From NCBI RefSeq assembly GCF_001653565.1, contig NZ_LYPB01000092.1, positions 158,140 to 222,139 on the forward strand: DNA of 64,000 nucleotides, written 5' to 3'. The stretch comes from Paenibacillus oryzisoli (GTDB lineage Bacteria > Bacillota > Bacilli > Paenibacillales > NBRC-103111). Position numbers and translations under genes: made by a program. Below are positions 44,960 through 53,393 of this stretch, one piece after another. Within the stretch, counting starts at the first letter, position 1. Every line of letters begins with the position of its first letter. The notes beneath the pieces are model-generated. The model did not search any database. It was not told where the DNA came from and saw only the letters and a list, made by a program, of their open reading frames with translations.

Positions 44960-45949
44960 TTACTCTTTTTCATTTTTTCCATCGTTAATTTTACCTAGAG
45001 AGGAACGCATTTGCGTATCGGATTCAATATTTTTGAGATTCATATAATCCATGACACCTAATTGCCCTTTTTGCAAAGCTTCAGCCATAGCAAGAGGCAC
45101 TTGTGACTCTGACTCAACAACCTTAGCACGCATTTCAACTACCCGTGCCTTCATCTCTTGTTCAGCTGCCACAGCCATTGCGCGGCGTTCCTCAGCTTTG
45201 GCTTGGGCAATCCGTTTATCTGCCTCTGCCTGCTCTGTTTGTAAATGTGCTCCGATATTTTTACCAACATCGACATCCGCAATATCAATAGACAGGATTT
45301 CGAAAGCTGTACCCGCATCCAAACCTTTGCCTAAAACAGTGCGAGAAATCATGTCTGGATTTTCTAATACATCCTTATGTGATTCACTAGAACCTACGGT
45401 CGTTACGATCCCCTCGCCTACACGGGCAATAATCGTTTCCTCACCTGCACCACCTACGAGTCTATCAATGTTTGCACGAACCGTAACCCTTGCAATAACC
45501 TTCACCTCAATACCATTCTTCGCTACTGCAGAGACGTTCGGCGTTTCGATGACACGTGGGTTTACGCTCATTTGAACAGCCAACAATACATCACGACCTG
45601 CCAAATCAATGGCAGCCGCGCGTTCAAATTCCAAATGAATTTTGGCACGATGCGCAGCAATTAAAGCGTTCACAACTCGATCAACATTACCGCCTGCCAG
45701 ATAGTGACTTTCCAGTTGGTTCACGCTAAGATCAATGCCCGCTTTCGTAGCTTTAATCATTGGGTTTACAATACGGCTTGGTGTTACCCGACGCAGTCTC
45801 ATTGCAATTAAAGTAATAATGCTAATTCTTACGCCGGAAGCCAGCGCAGATATCCATAACATCACTGGAACCACGCTGAGTAAAATAGACAAAACGATAA
45901 TAATAACCGCTGCTAGCAACACCAAATATAAACCTGGTTCAATCGTCAT
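44960..45949 (-). CDS. floA: Flotillin-like protein FloA
   Basis: A 329-residue membrane-associated scaffold of functional microdomains (UPF0365). One hydrophobic hairpin is near the N-terminus ([25 protein letters not shown]). The SPFH region includes [20 protein letters not shown] and [31 protein letters not shown]. The C-terminal part is coiled coil with EA repeats ([20 protein letters not shown]). It is downstream of nfeD by 14 bases, the classical flotillin pair. Confidence 0.95.
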   Translation of the reverse strand: MTIEPGLYLVLLAAVIIIVLSILLSVVPVMLWISALASGVRISIITLIAMRLRRVTPSRIVNPMIKATKAGIDLSVNQLESHYLAGGNVDRVVNALIAAHRAKIHLEFERAAAIDLAGRDVLLAVQMSVNPRVIETPNVSAVAKNGIEVKVIARVTVRANIDRLVGGAGEETIIARVGEGIVTTVGSSESHKDVLENPDMISRTVLGKGLDAGTAFEILSIDIADVDVGKNIGAHLQTEQAEADKRIAQAKAEERRAMAVAAEQEMKARVVEMRAKVVESESQVPLAMAEALQKGQLGVMDYMNLKNIESDTQMRSSLGKINDGKNEKE

Positions 45950-45963
45950 TTGTTTGTATCCTC

Positions 45964-46629
45964 CTATTGATTAGGTTGGTCATCCACAGCTTTCACTACA
46001 ACTCGAACGCCTTCAACTTCCACAACAACAATGGCTTTATTTACCGAAATAAAACTACCATGCGTGACAACATCAACGCGTTCTCCTTGAATCAATGCTG
46101 TTCCAGCAGGTCGCAATGGCGTTATTGCTTCACCTATCAAACCAACTAAATTAGATCGATCAGGGCTCGATGTAAATCCCTTGCTCGTCGTTAGCTGCTC
46201 CTTCAGAATGAAACGGTTCCAAACGCCGCGATGTTTAAACGTTCTAATTGCTGCAATGATGACCACGATTGCGACTAATAAAGCAATAATTAGCATATAC
46301 GCTGCTTCCTTGGGATCTGAAGATGCCATGAGCACACCGCCGAATAGGCAAATCGCTCCTAATACACTTAGAATACCGAAGCTAGGGACAACTAATTCTA
46401 AAATCAAGAGAACCAAGCCAAGTCCCAAAACAGCTAAGTCGCCAAAACTCGCAAAGCCAGCTAAGTAAAAACCCAGGAAATATAAACCAAAGCCAGCAAC
46501 TCCCGCCAAGGCAAGCAAGCCACTACTGAAAAAAAGCAACTCGAGTGCAATCCCAATAATTCCGACCATTAATAAGACAGTACCAGTGACAGGGTGAGTC
46601 AGAAACGCGGATAGATTATCAAGAAACAT
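45964..46629 (-). CDS. NfeD family protein, short form
   Basis: A 221-residue protein with four hydrophobic segments in residues 1-140 and a C-terminal OB-fold NfeD domain (about 145-218: [20 protein letters not shown] and [13 protein letters not shown]). It lacks the N-terminal ClpP-like protease domain found in the long form (B. subtilis YqeZ). It is cotranscribed with floA, with which NfeD proteins cooperate in membrane organisation. Confidence 0.92.
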   Translation of the reverse strand: MFLDNLSAFLTHPVTGTVLLMVGIIGIALELLFFSSGLLALAGVAGFGLYFLGFYLAGFASFGDLAVLGLGLVLLILELVVPSFGILSVLGAICLFGGVLMASSDPKEAAYMLIIALLVAIVVIIAAIRTFKHRGVWNRFILKEQLTTSKGFTSSPDRSNLVGLIGEAITPLRPAGTALIQGERVDVVTHGSFISVNKAIVVVEVEGVRVVVKAVDDQPNQ

Positions 46630-46732
46630 CGTCGTTCACTCCTTCCCTTCTTACTTACGACTCACTAGATATGTACGCAACAACTTATGAACTGTTTCAG
46701 AATTTCGCAGAAATTGTAGCGGATTCATCTGT

Positions 46733-46770
46733 AAAGAAAAAAGACCGAGCAGAAATGTCCACTCGATCTT
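46733..46770 (-). terminator. Terminator after yqeY
   Basis: On the minus strand AAGATCGAG and CTCGGTCTT pair (one G-U) and are followed by six T, in the gap between yqeY and nfeD. Confidence 0.75.
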
Positions 46771-46788
46771 CACAAAACATATTTGGTA

Positions 46789-47232
46789 TTAACCTAATAA
46801 TTGTTGAACTAACTGATTGATAAGTTTACCATCAGCACGTCCTTTAACCTGAGGCATCAATGCCGTCATCACTTTGCCCATATCCGCTTTGGAAGAAGCA
46901 CCAATTTGCTGGATGGTCTGCTGTACAATGGCTTTCACTTCTTCCTCAGAAAGCTGTTGCGGCATGTACTCAGCTAGAATAACAAGTTCTGCACTCAGGT
47001 TGTCGGCTAGATCATCACGACCTGCCTTGGTAAATTCTTGGAGGGAATCCTTACGCTGTTTGATCTCACGAGTTAGAACATCAAGCACTTCATTGTCGTC
47101 TAAGGGTCTTTTCAGATCAATCTCAGAATTCTTAATCGTAGAACGTACCATTCGAATTACAGAGAGCTTAAACTTGTCCTGACTCTTCATCGCTTGTTTC
47201 ATATCTTCGTTCAATCGATCGCTTAAGCTCAT
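46789..47232 (-). CDS. yqeY: YqeY (GatB/YqeY domain protein)
   Basis: A 147-residue helical protein with the opening LSDRLNEDMKQAMKSQDKFKLSVIRMVRS and the GatB/YqeY-type C-terminal domain (ADMGKVMTALMPQVKGRADGKLIN), similar to the tRNA-binding tail of the amidotransferase subunit. It is 8 bases after rpsU and probably cotranslated. Role unresolved; tRNA-related by homology. Confidence 0.94.
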   Translation of the reverse strand: MSLSDRLNEDMKQAMKSQDKFKLSVIRMVRSTIKNSEIDLKRPLDDNEVLDVLTREIKQRKDSLQEFTKAGRDDLADNLSAELVILAEYMPQQLSEEEVKAIVQQTIQQIGASSKADMGKVMTALMPQVKGRADGKLINQLVQQLLG

Positions 47233-47240
47233 GTTGCCTC

Positions 47241-47414
47241 CTAGAACTTTCTTTTACGAGCAGCCTCAGATTTAAGCTTACGCTTAACGCTTGGCTTGTC
47301 ATAATGCTTACGTTTCTTAACTTCTGCAAGTACGCCATCCTTAGCGATGGAACGCTTAAAGCGACGAAGTGCAGCATCTATAGTTTCGTTCTTACGAACT
47401 CGAGTTTCTGACAA
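47241..47414 (-). CDS. rpsU: 30S ribosomal protein S21
   Basis: A 57-residue basic protein, [20 protein letters not shown] through [20 protein letters not shown], intact bS21. The start is a TTG at 47414 with ggaggg eight bases upstream; the codon before it is CTG and no ATG is available. It begins the rpsU-yqeY unit. Confidence 0.96.
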   Translation of the reverse strand: MSETRVRKNETIDAALRRFKRSIAKDGVLAEVKKRKHYDKPSVKRKLKSEAARKRKF

Positions 47415-47502
47415 CAGTTTTCCCTCCCTCCGAACAGACCATCTAAGACAAAACGGTTCATCAAATCTCATTATAGGTGATAGTAATTAGGGTGTCAATC
47501 GC

Positions 47503-47535
47503 AAAACTAATCTTTCCTACTAGAAAGATTAGTTA
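47503..47535 (-). terminator. Hairpin overlapping the end of the HIT gene (weak terminator)
   Basis: AACTAATCTTTC and GAAAGATTAGTT pair across a 6-base loop; the 5' arm covers the HIT stop codon and only a short T-run follows on the minus strand. Confidence 0.6.
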
Positions 47536-47879
47536 TGGACCCCAAGCGGTGCCAACCTAGCTCCTGCCATCAAATGATAATGCAAATGGTGAACGATTTG
47601 ACCCGCGTTTGCTCCAACGTTCGTAATCACACGATAACCGGATTCTTCTACATCTAGTTCTCTAGCAATTTGCGCGGCCACACGTTGCATTTGTCCTACG
47701 ATCGCCCAATCTTCCGGCTGACCCGCTGCTAAAGAAGCAAAGTGTTTCTTCGGAATGATCAGGACATGAATCGGTGCCGCTGGCTCAATATCATGAAAAG
47801 CTAGAATTTGATCATCTTCATAGACTTTCTTAGAGGGAAGATCCCCTGCAATGATTTTACAAAAAATACAATCACTCAT
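47529..47879 (-). CDS. HIT family nucleotide-binding protein
   Basis: A 116-residue histidine-triad protein. CIFCKIIAGDLPSKKVYED opens it, HVLIIPKKHFASL follows, and the catalytic triad is in QIVHHLHYHLMAG. Such Hint-type enzymes hydrolyse nucleoside phosphoramidates. It sits upstream of rpsU, as in many Bacillota. Confidence 0.95.
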   Translation of the reverse strand: MSDCIFCKIIAGDLPSKKVYEDDQILAFHDIEPAAPIHVLIIPKKHFASLAAGQPEDWAIVGQMQRVAAQIARELDVEESGYRVITNVGANAGQIVHHLHYHLMAGARLAPLGVHN

Positions 47880-47969
47880 TGATCTATTCGTCCTCCCGAC
47901 AGTGTTATCCTACTTACCTATAAGTTTATCGGAAAGCACACAAAAAATCCAATCCAAATCTTATCGAAT

Positions 47970-49034
47970 TTAGCGGTGAGGTTGAGTTTTGAGGGATTGA
48001 TGAATCTTCTTCCATTTTGCTTTCTCAGCTGCTTGAAGTCCTTTGTCCTCTTTGCGAGCCAAATAAGCAAGTTCCTTCTGTAATTTCACATAATTCTGAA
48101 AACGCTCCGCGGACAATGTTCCTGAATCTAGTGCTGATTTCACCGCGCACTTCGGTTCATTCTCATGCTTACAGTCTTGAAAGAAGCATTGCTCGGCGAA
48201 TTCCTCAATATCCTGGAAAGATGTACTCAAGCCTTCAGAAGCGCTCCATAGCTGCAGCTCCCTCATCCCTGGTGTATCAATTAGGATACCGCCATCCGGC
48301 AGTAGAATCAGCTCACGGTGCGTTGTTGTATGCTTCCCTTTGTCATCTCCTGATCGAATATCCCCTGTGTTCAATATATCTCTGCCGTAAATCCGGTTAA
48401 CCAAGGTTGACTTCCCGACCCCTGATGATCCTAACAGAGCCACTGTCTGACCACGGGTCATGTAAGAAGCAAGCTCATCTAAGCCACGATTTTCAGCAGA
48501 GCTAATAATATGAATCGGTACGCCAATAGCTACGGCAGCCACTTCAGCTGCCAACTCATCTGGGTTAGCGCAAAGATCAGACTTGCTTAACACGATGACA
48601 GGATTCGCACCACTTTCCCATGCTAGGACCAGATAGCGTTCTATACGTCGAACGTTAAAATCTTGATTCAATGCATTCACCAAAAATACCGTATCTACAT
48701 TGGTTGCAACAATTTGCTCTTCCGTGACTTGACCAGCCACTTTACGGGAAAACTTACTTCGACGAGGAAGTACAGCATGGATGACAGCACGCTGCTCCCC
48801 TTCTCGTAGTGATATCACTACCCAATCGCCTACCGCTGGGTAATCTTCACGACGCAGAGCTTGGTGACGCATTTTGCCAGAAACTTCGGCTAACACTTCG
48901 CCAACTTCCGTCTGAACGCGATACATATGTTTATGTTCTAAGGAGACGCGGCCTGCGACAAATCCTTCTTCATTTAGAAAAGGCTCAAATGCTTTATCGA
49001 AACTTACATGCCAACCTAAATCTGTCTTGTTCAA
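47970..49034 (-). CDS. rsgA: Ribosome biogenesis GTPase RsgA
   Basis: A 354-residue circularly permuted GTPase that helps final 30S assembly. The N-terminal OB fold is about 20-105; G4 VIVLSKSDL precedes the P-loop GSSGVGKSTLVNRI and DTPGMRELQLW, the permuted order. The C-terminal zinc module is CFFQDCKHENEPKCAV. TTG start with agagga upstream. It has the long N-terminus of the E. coli YjeQ type and may be a second paralogue; the one near prkC in Bacillales is not in this window. Confidence 0.92.
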   Translation of the reverse strand: MNKTDLGWHVSFDKAFEPFLNEEGFVAGRVSLEHKHMYRVQTEVGEVLAEVSGKMRHQALRREDYPAVGDWVVISLREGEQRAVIHAVLPRRSKFSRKVAGQVTEEQIVATNVDTVFLVNALNQDFNVRRIERYLVLAWESGANPVIVLSKSDLCANPDELAAEVAAVAIGVPIHIISSAENRGLDELASYMTRGQTVALLGSSGVGKSTLVNRIYGRDILNTGDIRSGDDKGKHTTTHRELILLPDGGILIDTPGMRELQLWSASEGLSTSFQDIEEFAEQCFFQDCKHENEPKCAVKSALDSGTLSAERFQNYVKLQKELAYLARKEDKGLQAAEKAKWKKIHQSLKTQPHR

Positions 49035-49161
49035 GTCTTTAATTCATCCTCTCACGTAGTTCTAAAGTGAAGTATATACCGAACGGAGAAGCCTCACACG
49101 GGAAAGAATGATTTAGATTATTTAATCCGCGCTTCCAATTTGACGCCGGTCAATTCATTTG

Positions 49162-49190
49162 TAGACTGCAAGTCTATTTTTGCATATAAT
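49162..49190 (+). promoter_or_regulatory. Promoter with an overlapping palindromic operator for the TetR-type gene
   Basis: TAGACT (49162-49167) and TATAAT (49185-49190) are 17 bases apart. The -35 is the left half of a perfect inverted repeat tagact-gca-agtcta (49162-49176). A repressor bound there would block the promoter, the usual autoregulation of TetR genes; the next gene encodes such a repressor. Confidence 0.6.
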
Positions 49191-49224
49191 AGGTGTAAAC
49201 GGATTGTTTGAATGGAGTGAGCGG

Positions 49225-51147
49225 ATGAGTCAATTCATGAGAGCCTCAACCCGCAAAAAACGTGATGTCATGATGGAAGTTGCCCTAGCGATGTTCATGG
49301 AGAAAGGGTACGAAAACGTATCTGTTGATGATATTATCGCGGCTACCAGCACTTCCAAAGGAACCTTTTATCATTATTTCAAAAGTAAAGATGCCATTAT
49401 TTCAGCTTTATACAGTAAACAAATACAACTGATTCAAGAGTGGGTAAAACAACCACCTTCAAAGGTACAGTCGCTAGAAGGCCATATTAATCGTCTATTT
49501 CTAGACTTAGCGTCGAATATTCAAATGTCACCCCGACTCATTCGCAGTTTGCAGGCACTTTCTTTACAGAATGATACAGTAAAAACGGAAGAGCTCCAGC
49601 AATTGAAAGTCTTGTCTCAAAGCCTACAGCATTGGCTCCCAGAGCCAAAAAAGATCGAACTGCTCGTATGCATGTATACCGGAACGATTCTCACTTGGTG
49701 CAATCAAGATGATGCCGATCTGCTCTCCATGATGAAAAACAACTTAGCCTGGCTATGGATAGGTCTTCGTTCTGAAGAACCTTACGCATCGCTGCAGGTA
49801 GAACCCATCCCCAAGGAGGATAAGCGAATGAAAGTAGCCATTATTGGCGGAGGATTAGCTGGGTTAACAGCTGCCGCGTATTTATCAGAAAACCCGCATG
49901 TAGAAGGTATTCTATTTGAGCGTAGTCCACAGCTTGGAGGCCGAGCTTTTACGTATGAGAAAGCAGGTTTCACGCTAAATTACGGCGCGCATGCCATCTA
50001 CGGTATTGATCGTCATACTTTAACTACAATGGAACGCGAGCTCGGGCTTTCCTTCTCCTCTAAACAAGTCGATAAACGCAAAGTCGTCTATGCTAAACAT
50101 AACCAACTTACAACCGCACCATTAGATGCGATTAACCTCCTCAAAACGGATTTGCTTAGCACGATTCAAAAAGTTCGTTTTGTTGGTGAAATCGCGGCCA
50201 TTATTGCGAATATCCACAATATTAAGAACTTCGCTACATTGGCCGACTATCTTGCCGAATCCAATGCGGATGAAGATGTCAAAGAGCTATGGGAGCATTT
50301 GGTTTGTTCCAACTTCTTCATTACTCCGGAGGATGCACGCAACGTATCCGGCGCCGTGATTAGCGAGTATTACCATAACTTGTTCTTGTCTAGCAAACCT
50401 GTCAACTATGTCTTAGGCAGCTGGGCTGTTATTACAAATCAACTGAAGCAGAAATTGACCACTTCTGGCAATTGGGAAATCGCCTTACAGGAAGGTGTCG
50501 ACGGACTTCGTTATGAGGATCGTAAGTTTGTACTGAAAACGAAAACGCGTGAAATGGCATTTGATAAAGTCATCTTCGCAATGCCTGTTCAACAAGTAGT
50601 CAAATTACTCAAAGGTTCGGCTTGGGAACCCTTCTTAGCTCCTTACGAATCCAATACGGCGACCGAAGTTATGGTATATGACATAGGTTTAAGCCGCGTC
50701 GTTGCTAGACCATTCAGTTACATTAGCGACATGGATAATAAACTATTCATCAGTGATGTTTCCGCAACAGACCATACATTAGTTCCTGAAGGTGGACAAT
50801 TGCTTCAAGGCATTGCTTACCTTAGTGATAAATTTGATAACGACGAGGAACGCAAAGCGTATTTGGACAATAAAACTTCGCAAATGGAAGCCCTATTCGA
50901 TAGACATTACCCAGGCTGGCGTGATGTTACTGCGGTTAAGCGGGTTTCGAAGAAAGCAATGGTATCCAGTGTGAAAAACATTGCAACCAACCGACTTCTG
51001 CCAACTCGTGTTGAAAATATTCCCTTCTACTTCTGTGGAGACGGCTGCACAGGTAAAGGCGAGCTTGCTGAACGTGCATTCTCCAGTGCGCGCAGCGCAG
51101 CATTAGCCATCGTACAGGAAGTGGAACAAGCTTTACAGAACGTATAA
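49225..51147 (+). CDS. TetR regulator fused in frame to an FAD-dependent phytoene-desaturase-like oxidoreductase
   Basis: A 640-residue open frame. Residues 1-201 are a TetR repressor: MFMEKGYENVSVDDIIAATS and TSKGTFYHYFKSKDAIISAL form the helix-turn-helix, followed by the helical ligand domain. Residues 202-640 start MKVAIIGGGLAGLTAAAYLS, a dinucleotide-binding FAD fold (with ERSPQLGGRAFTYEKAG), and end with the FAD-contact block FCGDGCTGKGELAERAFSSA, resembling amine oxidase and carotenoid desaturase enzymes. The join LQVEPIPKEDKR-MKVAI has no linker, and the second part has its own strong ribosome site (see 49813). Start at 49225 after tggag. Whether one or two proteins are made is open. 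Confidence 0.85.
   Translation: MSQFMRASTRKKRDVMMEVALAMFMEKGYENVSVDDIIAATSTSKGTFYHYFKSKDAIISALYSKQIQLIQEWVKQPPSKVQSLEGHINRLFLDLASNIQMSPRLIRSLQALSLQNDTVKTEELQQLKVLSQSLQHWLPEPKKIELLVCMYTGTILTWCNQDDADLLSMMKNNLAWLWIGLRSEEPYASLQVEPIPKEDKRMKVAIIGGGLAGLTAAAYLSENPHVEGILFERSPQLGGRAFTYEKAGFTLNYGAHAIYGIDRHTLTTMERELGLSFSSKQVDKRKVVYAKHNQLTTAPLDAINLLKTDLLSTIQKVRFVGEIAAIIANIHNIKNFATLADYLAESNADEDVKELWEHLVCSNFFITPEDARNVSGAVISEYYHNLFLSSKPVNYVLGSWAVITNQLKQKLTTSGNWEIALQEGVDGLRYEDRKFVLKTKTREMAFDKVIFAMPVQQVVKLLKGSAWEPFLAPYESNTATEVMVYDIGLSRVVARPFSYISDMDNKLFISDVSATDHTLVPEGGQLLQGIAYLSDKFDNDEERKAYLDNKTSQMEALFDRHYPGWRDVTAVKRVSKKAMVSSVKNIATNRLLPTRVENIPFYFCGDGCTGKGELAERAFSSARSAALAIVQEVEQALQNV
49813..49830 (+). promoter_or_regulatory. 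Internal Shine-Dalgarno and ATG for the oxidoreductase part
   Basis: aaggagg at 49813-49819 is eight bases before an in-frame ATG at 49828, codon 202 of the fusion. It is a near-perfect ribosome site inside the gene. Initiation there would give a free 439-residue oxidoreductase. Confidence 0.7.
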
Positions 51148-51171
51148 ATTGCTGAAAATGAGTTAGCAAAC

Positions 51172-51223
51172 AAAAAGCTGTTCAAGATTTGACTTTGTCG
51201 TCAGAAATTGAAACAGCTTTTTT
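51172..51223. terminator. Convergent terminator between the fusion gene and the GH26-like gene
   Basis: aaaaagctgtt and aaacagcttttt arms with a ~22-base loop; A-run on one side and T-run on the other, so it may serve both genes. Confidence 0.7.
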
Positions 51224-51227
51224 CGCT

Positions 51228-53171
51228 TTATTTGCTGGTAATGGACACCGTTCTCGTTGCTCCATCCCAATTGACGTTACCACCAAAGGTTTCACCTACG
51301 AATCTAGCAGGTGCGAGGGTGTAACCATTCACTAATCGGGCTGGTTCTTCCAACTCCAACGACTTGCCATTGACATAAACTGTTCTTTGATCAAGCGTCA
51401 ACTTCACTGTTGTACTTCCTTTGGTTGCTGTGACAGATCGTGTTGACGCATCATAATCCACCTTGGCTCCCATCGCTTCAAATATCGCACGAAGCGGCGT
51501 AAATGTTGAACCATTCACAATAACAGGAGCTTGTTCAAATTGTTGAACAGCACCATTGATATTCACGGAAACTTGTGAGGATATGCCAAACGTACGGAGG
51601 GCTACTTGTTGCCCAGATGTATTCATGATTCGAAGCTGCAGAACGGAACCTTCTGGCACCTCACCAGCTTTGAAATCGATTCCGTATGGCAAACTCGTTT
51701 GGGAAGCAATAACTCGCCCATTTAGGAGATACTCCACTTTTCCAATATAGACTTGGGGTATTTTGATAAAAGGAATGATTCTCGTTTGCTTCGTAAATGA
51801 TTGATGTTTAGCATCAATCGGTACATATCCTACGTGATCTGCTGGTTTTGCTCCATCCTTCACCTCAGAAAGAAGATAAGGATTAGCAATCAACTTGCTG
51901 TAATAGCCTTGAATATCAGAGGAAGTCGATAATGAGTAATCATTCTTGGCATTATTCATTTGCTGATCCACATTAAAATACGTAATTGCTTTCAATCTGG
52001 GATATTTGTAAGGCATAATTTCATACAAACGTTGCAGGTTTAACTTCGCCCATTCCGTGTAATCCTCACCAGCCGAATGTGAATAATGCGGAACACCTGT
52101 TTCACTCAGCATTAATGGCTTCCGATCCGCATAGGTGTTGTACAACCTTGTAAGTCTTTCTACGTTGCTTGTCGCAAGCATGGACGGAAGTGATGAATCT
52201 CCGTTTTCGTAAGGTTCAATGTATAAACTGACACCAACCCAGTCGACATACGCATCACCCGGATAGTAGGGATCGATATCGTTGGCCGGCACATCGCCTG
52301 GACTCCAGACCATAGCCACATTAGGCGCATCTGCCGCAAATACATCATGCAGCATTCTAAACTTCGCAATATACTGTGCAGGATTCCCATGCCATTTCAC
52401 CCAAGCGCCATTCATTTCCCCTGCAAATCGCAGAAAAATTGGAATTCCAGCGGCTTTCGCCTCTTTGGCCCAACTCCGCAAATAAGCTCCGTCTGTAACA
52501 GGATCTAGGCCATTATCTGGTTCCCAAGCGATTTGCAAAGCACCTCCAGCGTCTTTGGCCCGCTTCGCATAAGTAGACGGAAAACCTTGTCCCCAATGCG
52601 CATAGGCTAGGTAAATTGCATGCTTTTTGCCGTAGACCGATTGCATCTTGGTAAATGTATTCCCGACTTTAGGGTCTTGTTCTGAATACATGCCCAAATA
52701 CGTCCCGTATGCAGGTTCAAACTTAGCCAAACGTGTGCCGTCTGGGGAAGTACGTTCTTGGACGATGGTCTCGCTATTCTCTTCCCGATACAATTCAACT
52801 GTTGTCCGAATTTGATCCGCACGCTGCAATTTGACAGCGCCCCAATCCTTGCCAGCATTGACCCAATATTGATTTTCCTGCTCATAATACCGAATCGCTT
52901 GATCATAGTCACCGATATCATCAAAATACTTGTCCAACTTGCCACTGAAGAGGGCTGCATTCTCCCAGTCCCCCGCACTTGCATAGTAATCAGCCAAATA
53001 TATCCAATGGGGAACCGCTGCTTTCGAATTTCCAGACGCTTGCAACGAGTCCGCTTGTTTCCAATGATCCCAAACAACATCCGCACGCGCTGGTCCGGGC
53101 GCCCCCACCATACCTGCTGCAAGAATACCTACTGCCAGTGATAAAATTCCTATTCGCCTATTCATTTTCAA
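51228..53171 (-). CDS. Secreted GH26-like beta-mannanase with copper amine oxidase-type C-terminal domain
   Basis: A 647-residue exported protein. A TTG at 53171 follows ctccc complement (gggag) at ten bases; it gives a signal peptide of about 27 residues (to AGPARA-like cleavage). Residues ~30-135 are TPR-like (WENAALFSGKLDKYF, DYDQAIRYYEQEN). The catalytic barrel (about 145-420) has acid/base Glu252 in RFAGEMNGAWVKW and nucleophile Glu357 in LMLSETGVPHYS, the GH26 arrangement. The end is a Cu_amine_oxidN1-type stalk domain (about 530-645: PVIVNGSTFTPLRAIFEAMG, LAPARFVGETFGGNVNWDGA). Substrate inferred from family. Confidence 0.85.
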   Translation of the reverse strand: MKMNRRIGILSLAVGILAAGMVGAPGPARADVVWDHWKQADSLQASGNSKAAVPHWIYLADYYASAGDWENAALFSGKLDKYFDDIGDYDQAIRYYEQENQYWVNAGKDWGAVKLQRADQIRTTVELYREENSETIVQERTSPDGTRLAKFEPAYGTYLGMYSEQDPKVGNTFTKMQSVYGKKHAIYLAYAHWGQGFPSTYAKRAKDAGGALQIAWEPDNGLDPVTDGAYLRSWAKEAKAAGIPIFLRFAGEMNGAWVKWHGNPAQYIAKFRMLHDVFAADAPNVAMVWSPGDVPANDIDPYYPGDAYVDWVGVSLYIEPYENGDSSLPSMLATSNVERLTRLYNTYADRKPLMLSETGVPHYSHSAGEDYTEWAKLNLQRLYEIMPYKYPRLKAITYFNVDQQMNNAKNDYSLSTSSDIQGYYSKLIANPYLLSEVKDGAKPADHVGYVPIDAKHQSFTKQTRIIPFIKIPQVYIGKVEYLLNGRVIASQTSLPYGIDFKAGEVPEGSVLQLRIMNTSGQQVALRTFGISSQVSVNINGAVQQFEQAPVIVNGSTFTPLRAIFEAMGAKVDYDASTRSVTATKGSTTVKLTLDQRTVYVNGKSLELEEPARLVNGYTLAPARFVGETFGGNVNWDGATRTVSITSK

Positions 53172-53336
53172 GAAATATAGACTCCCTTTCATGTTGTTCT
53201 ATGTTATTCGCATCTACTTGATACGTTATGAGCAACGAAAAAGTAGCATAAAAATCAAAAAAATTACAAAAGCCCTCTGCCTATCACGCAAAATTAATCT
53301 GAATTTAATGTTATCACTACAACGGTTCGATCCCTT

Positions 53337-53364
53337 TTGCAATTAACCATTGTTAGAATATAGT
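53337..53364 (+). promoter_or_regulatory. Promoter of the CapA-like gene
   Basis: TTGCAA (53337-53342), 16 bases, TATAGT (53359-53364), 30 bases before the ATG. Confidence 0.65.
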
Positions 53365-53393
53365 GAAATCGCGTGTGAAGGGGTTACCAACCC

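Noticed and set aside
45051-45575. A 174-residue plus-strand frame
   Set aside because: Opposite to the conserved floA coding sequence; Ser/Ala/Thr-rich shadow without a ribosome site.
49180-49224. Longer N-terminus for the TetR-fusion starting at 49180
   Set aside because: That ATG overlaps the -10 region of the predicted promoter and has no ribosome site; 49225 has tggag and fits TetR N-termini.
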